In this document: positions 1 through 5,918 of the stretch, piece after piece
Position numbering within the stretch: position 1 is the first letter of the stretch
Layout of the letters: every line of letters begins with the position of its first letter
NCBI GenBank assembly: GCA_024763575.1
Contig: JANTFF010000033.1
Coordinates: 1 to 6,858 of the forward strand
Source of the DNA: Sulfurovum sp.
GTDB lineage: Bacteria; Campylobacterota; Campylobacteria; Campylobacterales; Sulfurovaceae
Direction of reading: 5' to 3'
DNA: 6,858 nt
Position numbers and translations under genes: made by a program
The notes under the pieces: model-generated
Database searches by the model: none
Seen by the model: only the letters and a program-made list of their open reading frames with translations
What the model was told of the DNA's origin: nothing

Positions 1-336
1 AAAAGCAGTAAAACCACCACCTGATATATTATTAACTTTTATATTATCGTTTGTATTCCCAAGAGATATCTCAAATGGCTCATCAGACTCTGGTTTTATA
101 TATACAAATGATGCTTTTTCTAATAATATTTGACCTTGTATAATAGTTGTACTAAGCAGACTATTTTTAATCTCTTCAAATCGGCTTACATCTTTTGCAA
201 TACTCTCTTTGGTAGCTTCGACCTCACTATCTGCTTGTGATATAAGTTTTGCAGAGTTTTTTATTAACTCTTTGGCTTGTTCATTTTTTCTAATAGGATT
301 AACTATTTTATTTTCCATAACTATATTATTTTCCAT
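1..336 (-). CDS. Unrecognised protein, N-terminal 112 residues (runs off the left edge)
   Basis: An open frame of exactly 112 codons runs from an ATG at 336 to base 1 with no stop, so the C-terminus lies outside the window. The start is supported by an AAGGA ribosome-binding site at 347-343, six bases upstream. A second in-frame ATG at 318 has no such site. The protein begins MENNIVMENKIV, an internal duplication. Residues about 18-65 are rich in K, E, A, S and I and look helical, possibly coiled coil. From about residue 75 the character changes to short beta-like stretches (SFVYIKPE, FEISLG, then Asn/Gly-rich NNISGGG). There is no signal peptide or membrane segment in the visible part. The gene is divergent from rseP across a 113-base gap. 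I do not recognise the family. The helix-then-beta layout could fit a surface, structural or phage-type protein, but that is only a guess. I am confident that it is coding, but the function is unknown. Confidence 0.75.
   Translation of the reverse strand, partial: MENNIVMENKIVNPIRKNEQAKELIKNSAKLISQADSEVEATKESIAKDVSRFEEIKNSLLSTTIIQGQILLEKASFVYIKPESDEPFEISLGNTNDNIKVNNISGGGFTAF
301..336 (-). repeat. 18-bp tandem duplication covering the start codon
   Basis: On the minus strand ATGGAAAATAATATAGTT (336-319) is followed directly by ATGGAAAATAAAATAGTT (318-301). They match at 17 of 18 bases. Each copy encodes ATG plus five codons, giving MENNIV then MENKIV. The frame is kept, so the result is two consecutive potential start codons. 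Only the upstream one has a ribosome-binding site. It looks like a slippage-type in-frame duplication. Confidence 0.85.
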
Positions 337-338
337 TT

Positions 339-360
339 TTTATCCTTATTTTTTCCTTAT
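339..360 (-). repeat. 11-bp tandem repeat carrying two Shine-Dalgarno-like cores
   Basis: On the minus strand ATAAGGAAAAA (360-350) is followed directly by ATAAGGATAAA (349-339), with one mismatch. Each copy contains an AAGGA core. The copy nearer the gene lies six bases from the ATG at 336 and is the likely ribosome-binding site. The farther copy is too distant for that start. The repeat is short and AT-rich, so chance is possible, but it sits next to the 18-bp duplication of the start region. Confidence 0.55.
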
Positions 361-363
361 TTT

Positions 364-369
364 ATCATA
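364..369 (-). promoter_or_regulatory. Possible -10 box for the left-edge gene
   Basis: The minus strand reads TATGAT at 369-364, in a very AT-rich stretch. This would place the transcript start near 357, about 20 bases upstream of the ATG at 336. No extended TGN and no -35 box is seen. Other TATAAT-like hexamers can be drawn in the same stretch, so this assignment is weak. Confidence 0.3.
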
Positions 370-415
370 TCTATATATAATTTTGATTGATTAGAAGCAT
401 ATTTTACAAATAGCT

Positions 416-424
416 TGGTATAAT
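416..424 (+). promoter_or_regulatory. Extended -10 promoter of the rseP operon
   Basis: TGGTATAAT is a perfect TATAAT at 419-424 preceded by an extended TGG at 416-418. No -35 hexamer is visible at the expected distance. This is usual for housekeeping promoters of Campylobacterota, which rely on AT-rich upstream DNA. Transcription should begin near 431, giving a leader of about 20 bases. The ribosome-binding site AGGA at 441-444 lies five bases before the rseP ATG. The same nine bases recur at the greA promoter. Confidence 0.75.
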
Positions 425-449
425 ACTTTAAAAAAAACTTAGGATATAT

Positions 450-1535
450 ATGGGCATATTTATTGCACTTTTGATATTATCATTTTTGATATTTTTTCAT
501 GAATTGGGTCATTTTACAGTGGCTAGAGCGTTTGGTGTTCAAGTAGATGTATTTAGTATAGGATTTGGAAAAAAGATTTATAGTAAACAGATAGCTAAAA
601 CACAGTGGAGTATATCTGCTATTCCATTGGGTGGATATGTCAAAATGAAAGGTCAAGATGATAGTGACCCCACTGCTGTAAACTATGATAGTGATAGCTA
701 TACTACAAAAACACCTTTACAGAAGATAGGAATACTATTAGCAGGACCTTTTGCAAACTTTTTAGTGGCTTTCTTACTCTATTTTGGTGCTTCACAGATA
801 GGTACACCTCTATCCCCACTATTTAATTATAGTCACTATATGGCTCCTGTTGTTGGGGGATTTTCTCCTGACTCTCCTGCTAAAGAGGCAGGACTCAAAG
901 AAGGTGATAAGATACTCAAAATCAATAACACTTCCATAAAAACTTGGGAAGAGATAGGTACAAATATCCAAAAACAAGGAGATAATTTACACTTTACTGT
1001 ATTAAGAGAGAATGGTGTTGTATTGGATTTTGATCTTAAACCGATTATAAAAGAGCAAAAAAATAGATTTGGAGAGTCTGTAAAGAGAAAACTTATTGGT
1101 ATAGCTCCACAAGTTTCTAATAAAGAGTTATACTTTTCTCCAATAGATGGATTATCCTTTGCGTGGAATGAAACACTTCATGCCTCTACTATGATTTTTC
1201 AAAGTGTACAAAAACTAATTACAGGAGCTGTTCCTGCTAATCAGTTAGGTGGAGTTATATCTATAGTGGATATAACAGCAAAAGCTAGTCAATCAGGGAT
1301 TTTGGCACTGCTATTTTTTACAGCACTTATATCTGTAAATTTAGGAGTTTTGAACCTATTACCTATTCCTGCACTTGATGGTGGGCATATTATGTTTAAT
1401 ATATATGAGATGATACGAGGCAAAGCCCCAAGTGAAGAGATAATGTACCGTTTGACCTTGGTAGGATGGGGAATTTTGCTCTCTCTTATGCTACTAGGGT
1501 TATATAATGATATATACAGAATGATGTTAGGATGA
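450..1535 (+). CDS. rseP: RseP-type site-2 intramembrane zinc metalloprotease
   Basis: This 361-residue M50-family protease cuts transmembrane segments of its substrates within the inner membrane. The zinc site is HELGH (H17, E18, H21) in the first membrane helix (about residues 3-25). The third ligand is in LLPIPALDGGH (about 303-313, D310). The conserved loop IPLGGYVKMKG is at 58-68. Further hydrophobic segments lie at about 92-115, 284-305 and 335-354. One PDZ domain spans about 133-200 (SPAKEAGLKEGDKILKIN). Escherichia coli RseP is about 450 residues with two PDZ domains, whereas single-PDZ forms of this length are normal in Campylobacterota. The ATG at 450 has AGGA five bases upstream and places the HExxH helix at the usual distance from the N-terminus. 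It is the first gene of the operon. Its last codons carry the AGGA that serves yggS. No anti-sigma substrate is visible here, so the physiological target is unknown. Confidence 0.95.
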   Translation: MGIFIALLILSFLIFFHELGHFTVARAFGVQVDVFSIGFGKKIYSKQIAKTQWSISAIPLGGYVKMKGQDDSDPTAVNYDSDSYTTKTPLQKIGILLAGPFANFLVAFLLYFGASQIGTPLSPLFNYSHYMAPVVGGFSPDSPAKEAGLKEGDKILKINNTSIKTWEEIGTNIQKQGDNLHFTVLRENGVVLDFDLKPIIKEQKNRFGESVKRKLIGIAPQVSNKELYFSPIDGLSFAWNETLHASTMIFQSVQKLITGAVPANQLGGVISIVDITAKASQSGILALLFFTALISVNLGVLNLLPIPALDGGHIMFNIYEMIRGKAPSEEIMYRLTLVGWGILLSLMLLGLYNDIYRMMLG

Positions 1536-1539
1536 TAAG

Positions 1540-2229
1540 ATGATAGAAAAAAAAGAGATATTACGCAAAAATTTAGATGAAGTTATTTGGAATATAGAAC
1601 AAGCTAGAGTTGAAGTTAGCGAACACCATATAGTCAAACTTGTAGCTGTTGGAAAATATAGTGATGAAGAGAGTATCAAAACACTTTATGAGCTAGGACA
1701 AAGAGCTTTTGGTGAAAATCAAGTACAACAGTTGGCAACTCGTATGCAAAATTTAGACGATTTACCAATAGAGTGGCATATGTTGGGACATTTACAGAGT
1801 AATAAAATCAATAAACTCTTAGAGCTTAGACCCTCATTACTACAATCACTTGACTCTATAAAATTAGCCAAATCATTAAATAAAAGATTGGTTGAAAAAA
1901 ATCAGACTATGAATGCACTACTACAGATAAACTCTGCCAATGAAGAGAGTAAATCAGGTGTAGGTGTAGATGAAGCTATAGATATATATCAACAAATCAA
2001 ACAAGAGTGTTCAAATATAAATCTAAAAGGTGTAATGAGTATAGGTGCTCATACCCAAGATATAAAAGAGATACAAAAGAGTTTTGAATTAACTTATAGT
2101 ATATATGAAAAATTAGTAAAAAATGGAGCAACAACTTGTTCTATGGGTATGAGCAATGATTATGAATTGGCGATTAAATGTGGTTCTAACCTCGTTCGTA
2201 TTGGTTCAAAAATATTTAAAGAGAGATAA
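1540..2229 (+). CDS. yggS: YggS/PLPBP family pyridoxal 5'-phosphate homeostasis protein
   Basis: This cytoplasmic single-domain TIM-barrel protein binds PLP and helps keep vitamin B6 and linked amino-acid pools in balance. The family has no established catalytic reaction. Its 229 residues match the usual length. Family motifs are in order: VAVGKY with the PLP lysine K39, FGEN (57-60), EWHMLGHLQSNK (78-89), LQINSANEESKSG (128-140), LKGVMSIG (162-169) and SMGMSND plus RIGS (201-207, 220-223), which form the phosphate-binding end. Two small departures are a Gly in place of the common Ser just before K39, and a C-terminal IFKER where IFGxR is usual. It starts four bases after rseP, using an AGGA (1529-1532) inside the rseP 3' end seven bases from its ATG. 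It is therefore almost certainly cotranscribed with rseP. Confidence 0.94.
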   Translation: MIEKKEILRKNLDEVIWNIEQARVEVSEHHIVKLVAVGKYSDEESIKTLYELGQRAFGENQVQQLATRMQNLDDLPIEWHMLGHLQSNKINKLLELRPSLLQSLDSIKLAKSLNKRLVEKNQTMNALLQINSANEESKSGVGVDEAIDIYQQIKQECSNINLKGVMSIGAHTQDIKEIQKSFELTYSIYEKLVKNGATTCSMGMSNDYELAIKCGSNLVRIGSKIFKER

Positions 2230-2232
2230 AAG

Positions 2233-4350
2233 ATGAGACAACTTGTACACTATTATAAAGATTTTGATAAGTTTGGGTATTGGTGTGAAGAACACAATAT
2301 AAAAAACTCTGACAAACTACTAATTGAGATAAACTATCCAGATGATAATTATCTAAAGCTAAAAGTACTTCTAAAAGAGTTAAAGAGTGATTTTCCAGAT
2401 GCTATTATAATAGGAATGCAAAGTTTTGCTAGTTTCAAAAATCACCAAATTTTAGATTTAAATAGAGACCCTATTATCTCTATTATGGAGTTTCAAACTA
2501 GCACTATCTCCTCTATGGTTTTAGATTTTAGCAAAAATTATTTAGAAGAAGAGATAGATAACTATAAAATTGATAAAAATCATATACAAAAATTTTTACA
2601 ATCTAATACTCAAGCTATTGAAATTTTATCTAGTTTTAATAATCCTAAAACAGCATCACTTATTAATACTATAGGAGAAGAGTTTGCTCATCTAAAAATA
2701 TTTGGTGGGGGAGCTACAAGTAAAGCACACACAACATTATCAACATTTGTATTTCATAATGGTAAGATATATGATAAAGCTATAATATTGGTATTTTTAC
2801 ATGGAGAGAACTTATCAGTTGAACTATATCAAGCATTTGATTGGAAACCCATAAGTAAAAAGAAAAGAATTACCAAAGCCAATAACTCTACTATATATAT
2901 GATGGAGAATAATCCAGCATTGGATATATATAGAAAATATTTTCCAAATATAGAGAGAGATAAATCAGTATTTTTACAAGTCCCACTATATATCACCAAA
3001 GGAAATATCTCTTATACAGTACATATTTTGGATACAGATATAGAGAGTCAAAGTATATTGACATCACAAGCACTACAAAAGGGTGATATTGTTCAACTCT
3101 CTATTGGTAACTATAATACTATGATGAATAGAATTCAAGAGATTTACAATTTTTTATCTAAAACACCTGCACAAGCTTTATGGATTGGTACAGCTATATC
3201 ATATGAGTATGGTTTTAGAATTCCTATTAAACATTATCTATCTAATATCAAAACCAATAACCATATATTTGGATATACCACAAGTCAAGAGTATTTTAAT
3301 GAGGAAAACCACCCAAATACTTTTCATAATCACACTTTTGTGATGGCAGCTATTAGTGAATCCAATGATAAATATATTGATTTAGTAGAGTACAAAGATG
3401 ATAATATTACACCTTTTGAGATAGCCAATAAAAACCTATACTCTATTATGCACAAAACTGCAAATGAGCTTAACCGTTTGACTGAAAATTTGGAGCTTAG
3501 AGTAGAGCAGAGAACCAAAGAGTTAAAAGATTTGAATGATGATTTACAAATTAGAATTGATGATGCTGTAAGAGAAGTAAAAAGACAAACAGCTATTATG
3601 AACCAACAATCAAGACTTGCATCTATGGGTGAGATATTAGAAAATATTGCTCATCAATGGAGACAACCACTAAACTCTGTATCTTGGATACTTAATGATA
3701 TAAAATTTAAATCAGAGTTGGGTAAAAGAGATGAGATAGATATAGATGAGGTTGCTTCCAAAATTAATAACTCTATACAGTTTCTATCTAATACGGTAGA
3801 TGATTTTAGGAAATTTGTTGATAAATCTGATATGGCTCAAACCTTTAATCTCAAAACAACTATTGAGTCAACGATTAAGATTATAGAAGATACATTTAAA
3901 CAACTAAATATACAAGTTTCATTGGATTGTGATAAAAATATTACCTATAAAGGGTATGAAAATGACATCAAACATACAGTCATGAACCTTATTAATAATG
4001 CTAGAGATGCATTTGAAGAGAAAGGGATAAAAAATGGTAAAATTAGTATCCGTGTATATCATGAAAAAGATGAGCTAATTATTACTATTCAAGATAATGC
4101 AGGTGGTATTCCTAAACCTATTTTGAAAAATATTTTTGAACCATATTTTACTACAAAACATAAAACCAAAGGTACAGGACTTGGGCTTTATATGAGTAAA
4201 AATATGATAGATAGAGTACATGGAACTATAGAGGCGTTTAGTATTTTAAATAAAAAGACCACATTTGTTATCAAACTTCCAGATGAGGGTGCAGAGCCAT
4301 CACCATCACTTATAAGAACAGAATATATAGAAGATACAGAGGAAGAATAA
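2233..4350 (+). CDS. Soluble FIST-domain sensor histidine kinase
   Basis: This 705-residue protein has no signal peptide or membrane helix, so it should sense a cytoplasmic cue. Residues about 25-210 fit FIST_N ([15 protein letters not shown] near 151-165, then [14 protein letters not shown]). Residues about 225-380 fit FIST_C ([11 protein letters not shown] near 227-237, [29 protein letters not shown]). The FIST family is predicted to bind small ligands, possibly amino acids. A helical, coiled-coil-like linker (about 400-465) leads to the dimerisation H-box [11 protein letters not shown] with phospho-acceptor H474. The ATPase domain has an N-box (NLINNARDA, 585-593), G1 (DNAGGIP, 621-627), F-box (FEPYFTTK, 635-642) and G2 (KGTGLGL, 646-652). 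All kinase motifs are intact. A roughly 23-residue acidic tail ending EDTEEE follows. There is no receiver domain in the protein and no response regulator in the window. It starts three bases after yggS with a weak GAGAG site (2221-2225). The kinase call is firm, FIST is likely, and the ligand and partner are unknown. Confidence 0.92.
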   Translation: MRQLVHYYKDFDKFGYWCEEHNIKNSDKLLIEINYPDDNYLKLKVLLKELKSDFPDAIIIGMQSFASFKNHQILDLNRDPIISIMEFQTSTISSMVLDFSKNYLEEEIDNYKIDKNHIQKFLQSNTQAIEILSSFNNPKTASLINTIGEEFAHLKIFGGGATSKAHTTLSTFVFHNGKIYDKAIILVFLHGENLSVELYQAFDWKPISKKKRITKANNSTIYMMENNPALDIYRKYFPNIERDKSVFLQVPLYITKGNISYTVHILDTDIESQSILTSQALQKGDIVQLSIGNYNTMMNRIQEIYNFLSKTPAQALWIGTAISYEYGFRIPIKHYLSNIKTNNHIFGYTTSQEYFNEENHPNTFHNHTFVMAAISESNDKYIDLVEYKDDNITPFEIANKNLYSIMHKTANELNRLTENLELRVEQRTKELKDLNDDLQIRIDDAVREVKRQTAIMNQQSRLASMGEILENIAHQWRQPLNSVSWILNDIKFKSELGKRDEIDIDEVASKINNSIQFLSNTVDDFRKFVDKSDMAQTFNLKTTIESTIKIIEDTFKQLNIQVSLDCDKNITYKGYENDIKHTVMNLINNARDAFEEKGIKNGKISIRVYHEKDELIITIQDNAGGIPKPILKNIFEPYFTTKHKTKGTGLGLYMSKNMIDRVHGTIEAFSILNKKTTFVIKLPDEGAEPSPSLIRTEYIEDTEEE

Positions 4351-4352
4351 TT

Positions 4353-4380
4353 GTAGAATGGGTTTTCTAACCCATTCTAC
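4353..4380. terminator. 12-bp perfect hairpin between convergent operons, probable bidirectional terminator
   Basis: GTAGAATGGGTT (4353-4364) and AACCCATTCTAC (4369-4380) are exact reverse complements around a TTCT loop. The hairpin begins three bases after the kinase stop codon. Its right arm includes the argC stop codon (TAG on the minus strand, 4379-4377) and one base of the preceding codon. Neither strand has a proper T-run after the stem: the plus strand continues GGAACATA and the minus strand CAATTATTC. Placement and perfect pairing favour a shared terminator or an RNA 3'-end stabiliser, but the missing T-tract lowers certainty about the mechanism. Confidence 0.7.
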
Positions 4381-5384
4381 GGAACATAAGATATAGTAGG
4401 TATTCCCATTCCCTCATCAAATCCACACATCAAATTTGCACAAACTAATGCTTGTGAACTAGCCCCTCTCAATAGATTATCAATAGCAGAATTAACAAAA
4501 AGTGCATTACCATTTTTGGATGCAAATATATCACAAAAATGTGTTCCTGCTGTACTCTTAATATCTACAGGTTTCTCTCTAATACGGATAAAGCTATCAT
4601 TCTCATAATGTTTTTTTAGAACTTTAATAGGGTCAATATCCTTTTTTAGAACAGCATAAACAGATACCAATTCACCTCTAGTAGCAGGGATTAGATGAGG
4701 TACAAAATTAACACTCATTTTAGCACTATGGATTTTTTCTATCTTTTGTGCTATCTCTGGAGCATGTCTATGTTTGAGAGGGTTGTAAGCGAAAATATTA
4801 TCATTGACAGTCACAAAATGTGTAGTCTCTGATAGTTTTTTACCTGCTCCACTTACTCCTGATTTGGCATCTACAAATAGAGGTATAGAGGTATCAATAT
4901 ATGGAATAAAAGGCAATATCCCCAAAAGTGTAGCAGTAGGATAACATCCAGGACCTGCTACTAATTTAGCTGTTTTTAGCTCTTCTCTATAATATTCAAT
5001 TAGACCATAAACAGCACTATCTAAATTATCTTTATCTTCATGTTCACAATAATACTCTTCATAAGTATCCAAATCTAAACGATAATCAGCCGATAAGTCA
5101 ACGACTTTGACTCCTTGTTTTATCAAATCTTTGGCAAACCCCATAGATGCTTTGTGTGGAAGTGCCAAAAAGACTATTTCACAATTTTCTACTACAGACT
5201 CAACAGAGGCTTTTTCAACAGGATAGCTAATTACATCTACCAATGAGGGGTGTAGCTGTTCTATAACTGTATCTCCTGAGGTAGTTGCTAGATATTTGAG
5301 TACAAACCGTGGGTGGTTTATAAGCATTTTAACAAGTTCTAAACCAGTATAACCACTAGCTCCTACTATACCAACACTTATCAT
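4377..5384 (-). CDS. argC: N-acetyl-gamma-glutamyl-phosphate reductase
   Basis: ArgC reduces N-acetylglutamyl phosphate to the semialdehyde with NADPH, the third step of arginine (ornithine) synthesis, in the cytoplasm. From the ATG at 5384 it has 335 residues, a normal length. It begins MISVGIVGASGYTG, the Rossmann nucleotide-binding loop expected at the very N-terminus. Other motifs are FLALPHKAS, VVDLSADYRL, AGPGCYPTA with catalytic C147, DAKSGVSGAGK, NPLKHRHAPEI with H207, FVPHLIPATRGEL and the C-terminal SAIDNLLRGASSQAL. An in-frame TTG at 5402 would add six residues (MYGQNI), but these lie before the canonical start, so ATG is preferred. The ATG shares one base with the greA stop (TAATG), and a GGA lies nine bases upstream inside greA, which suggests translational coupling. 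The stop lies inside the terminator hairpin. No other arg gene is in the window. Confidence 0.95.
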   Translation of the reverse strand: MISVGIVGASGYTGLELVKMLINHPRFVLKYLATTSGDTVIEQLHPSLVDVISYPVEKASVESVVENCEIVFLALPHKASMGFAKDLIKQGVKVVDLSADYRLDLDTYEEYYCEHEDKDNLDSAVYGLIEYYREELKTAKLVAGPGCYPTATLLGILPFIPYIDTSIPLFVDAKSGVSGAGKKLSETTHFVTVNDNIFAYNPLKHRHAPEIAQKIEKIHSAKMSVNFVPHLIPATRGELVSVYAVLKKDIDPIKVLKKHYENDSFIRIREKPVDIKSTAGTHFCDIFASKNGNALFVNSAIDNLLRGASSQALVCANLMCGFDEGMGIPTISYVP

Positions 5385-5396
5385 TATATTTTGTCC
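5382..5396 (-). promoter_or_regulatory. TAATG stop/start overlap and weak ribosome-binding site deciding the argC start
   Basis: On the minus strand GGACAAAATATAATG runs 5396-5382. The greA stop TAA is 5386-5384 and the argC ATG is 5384-5382, so they share an A. The only Shine-Dalgarno-like bases are GGA at 5396-5394. Reinitiation by ribosomes finishing greA is the likely mode. Confidence 0.6.
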
Positions 5397-5866
5397 ATAC
5401 AAGTAATTTCTTCTATATCAAAAACTTTTTTACCATTAGGAAGATTAATCTCAACCTCATCCTCCTCTTCTTTACCTAATAATGCTCTACCCATAGGAGA
5501 ACTAATAGAGATTAGACCTTGTTCAGGGTTAGATTCCTGTGAACCGACAATCGTATAACATATCTCACTATCATCTTCTTGGTCGATTAGTTCCACTTTT
5601 GAACCAAAACTAACTCTTTGATGAGGTAAACAAGTAGGGTCAATAACATGAGCTCTACCCACTAAATCAGTTAATTCTAATATTCTAGCTTCCATTAGAC
5701 CTTGTTTATCTTTGGCTGAATGGTATTCAGCATTTTCTTTTAGGTCACCTAACTCTCTAGCTGTATCAATTATTTTTGCTATTTTGGGTCTCTCTACAGT
5801 TTTTAAGAGTTCCAACTCTTTTGATAATTTATCAAATGTTGCTTTTAACATTGGTTCTTTTTGCAT
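5384..5866 (-). CDS. greA: Transcription elongation/cleavage factor GreA
   Basis: GreA enters the secondary channel of RNA polymerase and stimulates cleavage of the 3' end of backtracked RNA, rescuing stalled complexes. The 160 residues match the family (about 158). Residues about 7-77 form the antiparallel coiled-coil finger. Its tip carries the acidic pair D41 and E44 in DTARELGDLKENAEYHSAK, positions identical to the E. coli numbering. Residues about 83-160 form the FKBP-like globular domain with the GreA signature SISSPMGRALLGKEEEDEVEI. The ATG at 5866 has AGGGA at 5877-5873, six bases upstream, and the N-terminus MQKEPM resembles other GreA proteins, so the later Met6 is not needed. It is the first gene of a two-gene operon with argC and is divergent from surE by 52 bases. 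It is GreA rather than GreB by its C-terminal signature. Confidence 0.96.
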   Translation of the reverse strand: MQKEPMLKATFDKLSKELELLKTVERPKIAKIIDTARELGDLKENAEYHSAKDKQGLMEARILELTDLVGRAHVIDPTCLPHQRVSFGSKVELIDQEDDSEICYTIVGSQESNPEQGLISISSPMGRALLGKEEEDEVEINLPNGKKVFDIEEITCMDKI

Positions 5867-5902
5867 CTATATTCCCTTTTCCAATATGATTTTAATTTAG
5901 GT

Positions 5903-5910
5903 TATTATAC
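5903..5910 (+). promoter_or_regulatory. Probable -10 box of surE, overlapping the greA -10
   Basis: The plus strand reads TATTATAC at 5903-5910. Either TATTAT (5903-5908) or TTATAC (5905-5910) could be the -10 hexamer. The predicted transcript start then falls between about 5915 and 5919, at or within a few bases of the surE ATG. No extended TGN and no -35 is visible, so it looks weaker than the greA promoter on the other strand. It is the only -10-like element placed to read surE from the gap; AT-rich hexamers farther upstream would fall inside greA. Confidence 0.5.
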
Positions 5911-5912
5911 CA
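5904..5912 (-). promoter_or_regulatory. Extended -10 promoter of greA-argC
   Basis: The minus strand reads TGGTATAAT at 5912-5904, a perfect TATAAT with extended TGG. It is the same nine bases as the rseP promoter. Upstream, inside the 5' end of surE, the minus strand has a T-run (TATTTTTTTCATTTCG) and no clear -35, as expected in Campylobacterota. Transcription should start near 5897, giving a leader of about 31 bases before the greA ATG at 5866. Confidence 0.75.
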
Positions 5913-5918
5913 TACGAA

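Noticed and set aside
209..394. Plus-strand 61-codon frame
   Set aside because: It lies opposite the 5' end of the left-edge minus-strand gene and its upstream region, has no ribosome-binding site, and encodes a low-complexity hydrophobic product typical of AT-rich antisense.
450..1535. RseP as a truncated protein because only one PDZ domain is present
   Set aside because: All catalytic and membrane elements are intact and single-PDZ forms of about 350-370 residues are normal in this lineage.
3330..3518. Minus-strand 62-codon frame
   Set aside because: It is an antisense shadow inside the histidine kinase, with no family resemblance.
3430..3650. Possible additional PAS or HAMP domain between FIST and the kinase core
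   Set aside because: The segment reads as a charged heptad-like helix (residues about 400-465) and is too short and too helical for PAS; there is no membrane helix for HAMP.
4351..4382. Hairpin as a riboswitch, attenuator or small RNA gene
   Set aside because: It lies at the 3' ends of two convergent genes and has no promoter-like sequence of its own, so a terminator or 3'-end element is the simpler reading.
5712..5900. Plus-strand 62-codon frame
   Set aside because: It is antisense to the well-supported greA 5' end.
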